The position numbers and the translations under genes are program-made. The notes beneath the pieces are model-generated. The model was not told the origin of the DNA. It saw only the letters and a program-made list of their open reading frames with translations, and did not search any database. Shown piece after piece: positions 14,304 to 18,657 of a stretch of DNA of 18,657 bases. Within the stretch, counting starts at the first letter, position 1. Every line of letters begins with the position of its first letter. This DNA is from Thermoplasmatota archaeon. GTDB lineage: Archaea > Thermoplasmatota > Thermoplasmata > GCA-020350865 > JAUVCJ01. The stretch is from assembly GCA_030595765.1 (NCBI GenBank), contig JAUVCJ010000019.1, positions 1 to 18,657 of the forward strand, written 5' to 3'.

Positions 14304-17300
14304 TCAAAATCCTCTGTTTCATGGTCTGAAATGTTTCTCTTTGCTTCTCGGTCATATGACTTTGCTATGTCATTAAGTGTGACAGCGAAACGTTGGTATC
14401 CTGCATTCTCAACCTCTTCAGCTTGTTTTCTGTATTTCGTAGCTAATTCTTTTTCAGGTTTTCCCGTTGGGTTTACTATATGTACTCCTCTTGAATTAAC
14501 AATTCCTAATCGGAAACCATTTCGCAATTCATCAGCATCCTTACAATTAAGTGCATCAGCCACGGCTTTATTAATCCAAAGGCCATCAGAATCTCGTGGT
14601 GTGTGAATAAGAACATTTCCAACGCTTAAAAAGGCTACTTCAAGATGTCCAGACTCTATACACGAATCTTTGACTGATTTCAGCCATGTTTTAAAACGAG
14701 ATTCTGAAAAAGCTCTGTTAGAATCCATGCCAGGCGGAGTCTTCCATTCATGAAGAAGCTTCCACGCATTGCTGGCTATGTCTTTTTTCTGCTCAGTTAG
14801 TTCCTTATCAGTTTCTGGCTCGTTTTTAGACCTATAGATAATACGAATCACTTCACAGAAAAAATCAGGGTCAGAGGCTAAACGATTTTCCAAGAACTTG
14901 GGCAATGTGCCGCGGTGTCCATCTAGAAGAGGTAAGTAAGCCCATTCTACTTTGAAAAGGTCTTCTGGATTAGCATCAGGAGCTTTTTGCAGAGCCTTAA
15001 TAATTTCAGTAATGTGATAAGCATCCATTGTATGAGATGGCTCGCTTGAAGATGCTGCAGAAATAAGTGCTTGAACTGTGTGGGCTTGATCCAATTTCCC
15101 CCCATCATAAAGAATTTTAAATAGACACTGGATAGTTGCTCTGGGCCTGCCATATTCAATTAATTTGTCTATAGCAAAAAGAAGTTCATCACCTGCCTGA
15201 TATGGATTCACATTTACCGTGTCCCAATATTCGTTTTCAGAGTCGTTAAGTAATGCCTTTACTCGAGTCCATGTTTCTGCCATAAAAGGGAGATAGCCAA
15301 GGAATTGTCCTATCTGGAAAACGGACCAGTCAGATGTATCAATTTTATCGACCCATGTCCATTCTTGGCTGTAGTGCCGACCCCAGATATAACCCCCTGC
15401 GAGTTGCACTAGATTCTTCTGTTCAGCTTCTAACAGTTTTGGGAGAATTGCATCATCTATTTTTGGTTCGGCAATAATGCCAAGGGAACGCCCAATATTT
15501 GATGGTAATTTCACTATTTCAGCAAACTTAAGCACGGCATTAATCCCAGCATATTCTATGATGTCTTTTATTGCCTTTTGTCGGTCTTCTTCAAGCTGTT
15601 TCTGTTGTTCTTGCCAGCTACCTATTTCTTCATAAAATCCGTGTTCACAACCGCTAAAGAGCCTCTGGTGAAGATTCATTGGGTCGGTTGGAACAATTGC
15701 ATTGGCAATGTCATCTATTCTTGAAATGATGTCGGAGCTGAGTGCCGATTTTTTATTGACATATCGTTTATGTCCTGAAGCAAATTCTGTTAATTTGACC
15801 CAAAGCCCCAATCGTTCGTGTTCTGGCCTAGATAAAATATCTTCAGATGAGAGATGCTCCAATATTTTATCGAAATATGGTTCTGGCAGATTATCAAGAT
15901 AACCAATGAGTTCTTCCAGCTTGGAAATATCATGTTTTGCCATCTCAAATGCAAGGTCAGCATAGAACGAGGCTTGCTCCCAATATTCTCCCTTAGTAAC
16001 TTCTTTTTTCCATTCTTCTGGGATTGTATCGCGCCAAATGGGTTTCCGAGAGCCTGAAGATGAGCTATATTGGTTCGGTAAAAGCTTTAGCAGAAGTTTC
16101 CATGCTATTTCTGGAACCTCTTTTATGATGGTTTTCACTGCCACTTGACGTTTTTCAATCGACGCCGTTGTTTGTGGAAGCCAAGGAAGGAAAATTGTTG
16201 TAAGTGAATTTGATGGCCTATTGACCCAGTTCCCCCCTGGGTCATGGGATGCTAACTCGCCAAGGATCACTGAAGCCCGAACTAAGAATTGTTCATCCCA
16301 GGCAAGAATTTCTAGAGCCCAGAGTAAACCTGTGAGGTAATTTCCGCCTGTGAATCCACTACCTTCCTGTGAGAACAGCTCGTCAAATGGGCAAGGGGTT
16401 TGCTGCAATGTTCTCTCAACTATATTCAAAAATTCATTTGGAGCAGCTTCAGCAAACAGAGGGAGAAGGTCATTTAAACTGCCCCAAAGTTTCCAATCTG
16501 CATTTTCAAAGATTTTTCGTACTGCCAACAATGCGATTGTTTCAGGCTTATTCGTTGAAAATCTGGTTAAAGCACCTGGATGACTTCCGAGAAGTGCCAA
16601 ACTTTCGGAAAGGCCTTTTCTCAAATGTTGTGAATGCTGTAACACTTTTCCATGAATGGTGGCAGCAAATCTATCTTCAGGTGGTAAATCATACATTGGA
16701 TTTACCTCTGTCAGCACTTCAACAACACACTGTTTGAAGACATCTAAATTCTCATCAAATAGTCTCGACCCTAATGCTTTCCACAACTTTTTTCGTTCAT
16801 CAACGCTCCAAATACCATCTTTGAAAGTGATGGGTGTGTTCGGTTGTTGAATGACTTCACGAATTTTTGAGATCCATGTGGAATAATCCACTTTTGCAAG
16901 CTGGCTAACAATAACAATATCTGCTTCAGACCTTTCATACCATGCCCCTATAAAATTGGCAACTGCCAGTTCAGAAGCATGTTGTGATTGATTCCAGTCC
17001 ATTTCCTCCTGTAACAGAGGTAATTTAGAAAGTTCGGGTGAAATAGTTTCTGTAGGTTTTCCCTCAAACGCGAATTGTAATTCTGCCTTTAGCGAAGGTG
17101 GTTTAGAAAGTTCAGATGGGATGGTTTTTTGAGGTTTCCTCTCAAACGCGGTTATTATATCATCTGGAATAGATTCTAAGGTAATCTCACCCGCTCTTTC
17201 ATTTTTTTCCCCAACGAAATCTTTTATTTGACACCACAATGTATCGGCATTATCTTGAGAGCACTGGCCGATAAGAGAATTAAGAAGTGAAAAAGTAACC

Positions 17301-17920
17301 CCTTTGATATCTAAATCATAGATTAGTAAGCGATAGCATTTTAAAAATCTCCATAACTGTTCTTCAGTCAGTTCAGAGTCCTTATTGGCCTTTTTTAGTG
17401 CATCTTTTATGAAGTTGTATTTTTTATATTGCTGTTTGCTAATAAATTTTCCCAGTTCTATTCTTTGAATAAAATTATCCACACTACTAGCTTCTTCTGC
17501 CTGTCTAAGCAATGCTCGAACGTCGTTAGTGTCTGTAGCACTTAAGGGTCCAGTAATTAAGGCGATTAAATCATTATCTCCATTGAATTTTTGTTGATTA
17601 TTAAAATCAACCCATGCAGATTGTATTACATCCTGAAAATCCTGATTTTTTGTAAATTTGATACTATGCTTTATCTGACCAATTAATTTCGATTCTTTCT
17701 TATCACTAGTCCTCTGCGTGAAAACAATAAGATCGTCAGTTTTATAATCATGGCACCTGCCCTGAAGAATTATTTTATGTATGGGCCAATTCGGTAAGCA
17801 TGGAGAAACACCCCCAGTAATCATCAAAACGACAAATGATGCTTGAACACAATTCTCAAATCTATGCCCTAATCCACCTGTAGAAGCTGGGCTGACAAAT
17901 AGCTTATCATTATCAGTCAT
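14300..17920 (-). CDS. 1206-aa protein with N-terminal PD-(D/E)xK-like nuclease and long helical body; putative anti-phage effector
   Basis: Residues 1-125 look like a restriction-type nuclease: GLGHRFENCVQASF with E22, then HDYKTDDLIVFTQ with D62/D63, then KLIGQIKHS with the QxK motif (Q82, K84), as in Cap4/Avs/DUF4297-type effector nucleases. Residues about 140-255 are helical (WRFLKCYRLLIYDLDIKG). Residues 258-309 are a tandem 26-aa duplication. The remaining 900 residues are mostly alpha-helical, perhaps HEAT/TPR-like, with a distinctive SHDPGGNWVNRPSNSLTTIFLPWL block near 560-585. From memory, similar bodies follow a STAND ATPase in large defence proteins, but I find no Walker A (GxxxxGK[ST]) anywhere here. 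The start overlaps the hsdS end by 8 nt and the stop overlaps the next frame as ATGA, so it is an integral operon member. The gene is AT-rich (15 G/C in the 60 bases from 17401, against 32 of 60 in hsdR from 10201). The function is inferred; nuclease activity is the best-supported part. Confidence 0.72.
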   Translation of the reverse strand: MTDNDKLFVSPASTGGLGHRFENCVQASFVVLMITGGVSPCLPNWPIHKIILQGRCHDYKTDDLIVFTQRTSDKKESKLIGQIKHSIKFTKNQDFQDVIQSAWVDFNNQQKFNGDNDLIALITGPLSATDTNDVRALLRQAEEASSVDNFIQRIELGKFISKQQYKKYNFIKDALKKANKDSELTEEQLWRFLKCYRLLIYDLDIKGVTFSLLNSLIGQCSQDNADTLWCQIKDFVGEKNERAGEITLESIPDDIITAFERKPQKTIPSELSKPPSLKAELQFAFEGKPTETISPELSKLPLLQEEMDWNQSQHASELAVANFIGAWYERSEADIVIVSQLAKVDYSTWISKIREVIQQPNTPITFKDGIWSVDERKKLWKALGSRLFDENLDVFKQCVVEVLTEVNPMYDLPPEDRFAATIHGKVLQHSQHLRKGLSESLALLGSHPGALTRFSTNKPETIALLAVRKIFENADWKLWGSLNDLLPLFAEAAPNEFLNIVERTLQQTPCPFDELFSQEGSGFTGGNYLTGLLWALEILAWDEQFLVRASVILGELASHDPGGNWVNRPSNSLTTIFLPWLPQTTASIEKRQVAVKTIIKEVPEIAWKLLLKLLPNQYSSSSGSRKPIWRDTIPEEWKKEVTKGEYWEQASFYADLAFEMAKHDISKLEELIGYLDNLPEPYFDKILEHLSSEDILSRPEHERLGLWVKLTEFASGHKRYVNKKSALSSDIISRIDDIANAIVPTDPMNLHQRLFSGCEHGFYEEIGSWQEQQKQLEEDRQKAIKDIIEYAGINAVLKFAEIVKLPSNIGRSLGIIAEPKIDDAILPKLLEAEQKNLVQLAGGYIWGRHYSQEWTWVDKIDTSDWSVFQIGQFLGYLPFMAETWTRVKALLNDSENEYWDTVNVNPYQAGDELLFAIDKLIEYGRPRATIQCLFKILYDGGKLDQAHTVQALISAASSSEPSHTMDAYHITEIIKALQKAPDANPEDLFKVEWAYLPLLDGHRGTLPKFLENRLASDPDFFCEVIRIIYRSKNEPETDKELTEQKKDIASNAWKLLHEWKTPPGMDSNRAFSESRFKTWLKSVKDSCIESGHLEVAFLSVGNVLIHTPRDSDGLWINKAVADALNCKDADELRNGFRLGIVNSRGVHIVNPTGKPEKELATKYRKQAEEVENAGYQRFAVTLNDIAKSYDREAKRNISDHETEDFE
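16994..17149 (-). repeat. in-frame tandem duplication of 78 bp
   Basis: Unit 1 (17072-17149) encodes AFERKPQKTIPSELSKPP and eight more residues; unit 2 (16994-17071) encodes AFEGKPTETISPELSKLP and eight more. Both are 26 codons. The shared DNA words TTTAGAAAGTTC and CTCAAACGCG recur at a distance of exactly 78 bp. It forms a Pro-rich linker between the nuclease-proximal part and the helical body. Confidence 0.85.
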
Positions 17921-18657
17921 ACTTCAGCCCTCTTTCCTCCAGAAAAATCTCAACATTGGGAATCCGAATATTCCCTGATATAAGTTTGGGGAGAATGTCA
18001 TCACGGAAAAAAGAAACATCTTCTGAAAATTTTTCAGTTTGCCATTGTTTTTGGAACATGGGCATTACTATTTCATTAAAACAATCCACCAGTTTTTGTG
18101 GCGCGAGAATAAATGGTAAATTATGTATATGATTTCGATTTAATGTAGGTACTGCAGAGCCAGCATTGAAGCTATCATAATCTAAAGTCTGTAATAAAAA
18201 GTAAGCGTGTACTGGGCTTGATCTTTTATATTCTTTTACCCACAATGTAGTATTAAGGGGCCAGAAATCCTCGCCAACGAGAAATACTTTTCCTAGAAGG
18301 CCACTACGGCCAGTAGTTACTCCAGGCCCTGTAACCTTGTGTATACAATGGTGTCCAGATGGGCCACTTGCAGATATTATGGGATATGAACCTATTACCC
18401 GAATTTTTTTTGGAAGGTCAAAACCCCTCTGGAGTAATAATATATCATCCAGTCTACCCAATTGCCAGCCCTTTGGTATTTTGCCGATTGGGGAATCTTC
18501 GAAAGAGTCAGGAAACAACCCCGCAGTTTCATCATCCATGCCCACCGGCTTCTCCCCTGCCATCTTTGCCTTCACAGGGTCGAAGTCCACGAACCAGCTC
18601 TTGAAGGTGGCGCGGGCCATCTCCTCCAGGGTTCCATTCATGCGGCGGTTCAGCTCA
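17913..18657 (-). CDS. hsdS: type I specificity subunit HsdS, C-terminal part (partial at window edge)
   Basis: The frame enters from the right edge as ELNRRMNGTLEEMARATFKSW, the central conserved helix region of HsdS that ends the first half (not a true start), followed by FVDFDPVKAKM. The second target-recognition domain begins with SPIGKIPKGWQLGRLDDI and runs through GVTTGRSGLLGKVF, WPLNTTLWVKE and NAGSAVPTLNRNHIHNLPF. The final conserved helix contains DDILPKLISGNIRIP. HsdS dictates the DNA site for the HsdM/HsdR complex, one half-site per recognition domain. Only the downstream half-site domain is visible. The recognition domain is AT-rich (20 of 60 G/C from 18121) while the central region is GC-rich (37 of 60 from 18541), a sign that the domain was swapped in. 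The stop TGA overlaps the next gene by 8 nt. Confidence 0.95.
   Translation of the reverse strand, partial: ELNRRMNGTLEEMARATFKSWFVDFDPVKAKMAGEKPVGMDDETAGLFPDSFEDSPIGKIPKGWQLGRLDDILLLQRGFDLPKKIRVIGSYPIISASGPSGHHCIHKVTGPGVTTGRSGLLGKVFLVGEDFWPLNTTLWVKEYKRSSPVHAYFLLQTLDYDSFNAGSAVPTLNRNHIHNLPFILAPQKLVDCFNEIVMPMFQKQWQTEKFSEDVSFFRDDILPKLISGNIRIPNVEIFLEERGLKYD

Noticed and set aside
14300..17920. STAND/Avs-type NTPase defence protein as a firm call
   Set aside because: I searched the protein for GxxxxGK[ST] and a following DD/DE Walker B and found none; only the nuclease head and parts of the helical body resemble that class.

Overview
The window looks like euryarchaeal DNA, most likely from the Thermoplasmata / Methanomassiliicoccales side of the tree. 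The main reasons are a full-length ABCE1 (Rli1) ribosome-recycling ATPase, BRE/TATA-type promoters about 26 nt upstream of start codons with little or no leader, and a large secreted protein with DxDxDG calcium-binding repeats, one C-terminal membrane helix and a zinc ribbon. The organism is inferred; no rRNA gene is present to confirm it.

Left part (1-7855), chromosomal-type genes. The end of a 2-hydroxyacyl-CoA dehydratase subunit is followed by its BadF/HgdC-type activating ATPase on the + strand. On the - strand is the 1225-aa calcium-binding-repeat surface protein, with eleven repeats of exactly 105 bp. Diverging from it on the + strand is ABCE1, apparently leaderless. On the - strand is a calcineurin-type metallophosphoesterase. 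Three of the intergenic gaps here contain short degenerate tandem repeats.

Middle (7856-8886), a small accessory cluster on the + strand. It holds a 36-aa one-helix membrane protein, an 85-aa protein that may be a ribbon-helix-helix factor, and a 54-aa one-helix membrane protein. Each of the two membrane-protein transcripts has a clear archaeal promoter. One promoter is overlapped by a perfect inverted repeat, and the other leads into a leader that can form alternative hairpins.

Right part (8887-18657), a type I restriction-modification operon read on the - strand, so transcribed from right to left. The order is hsdS (cut by the window edge), a 1206-aa protein with a PD-(D/E)xK-type nuclease head and a long helical body but no P-loop, a 62-codon hsdR start fragment, rhuM-2, an 11-codon hsdR start fragment, rhuM-1, and full-length hsdR. 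hsdM should lie beyond the right edge. Every junction from hsdS to hsdR is a 4-14 nt overlap except fragment-2/rhuM-1, which overlaps by 7 nt and also has a strong Shine-Dalgarno.

The hsdR 5' end is present three times, and the rhuM-tail/hsdR-start junction is duplicated at about 90% identity. This suggests that the defence operon grew by repeated recombination at the hsdR start. The 1206-aa gene and the hsdS specificity domain are clearly more AT-rich than hsdR, which points to import. The best candidate for an undescribed system is the 1206-aa nuclease protein together with the two RhuM proteins inside this hsd operon.
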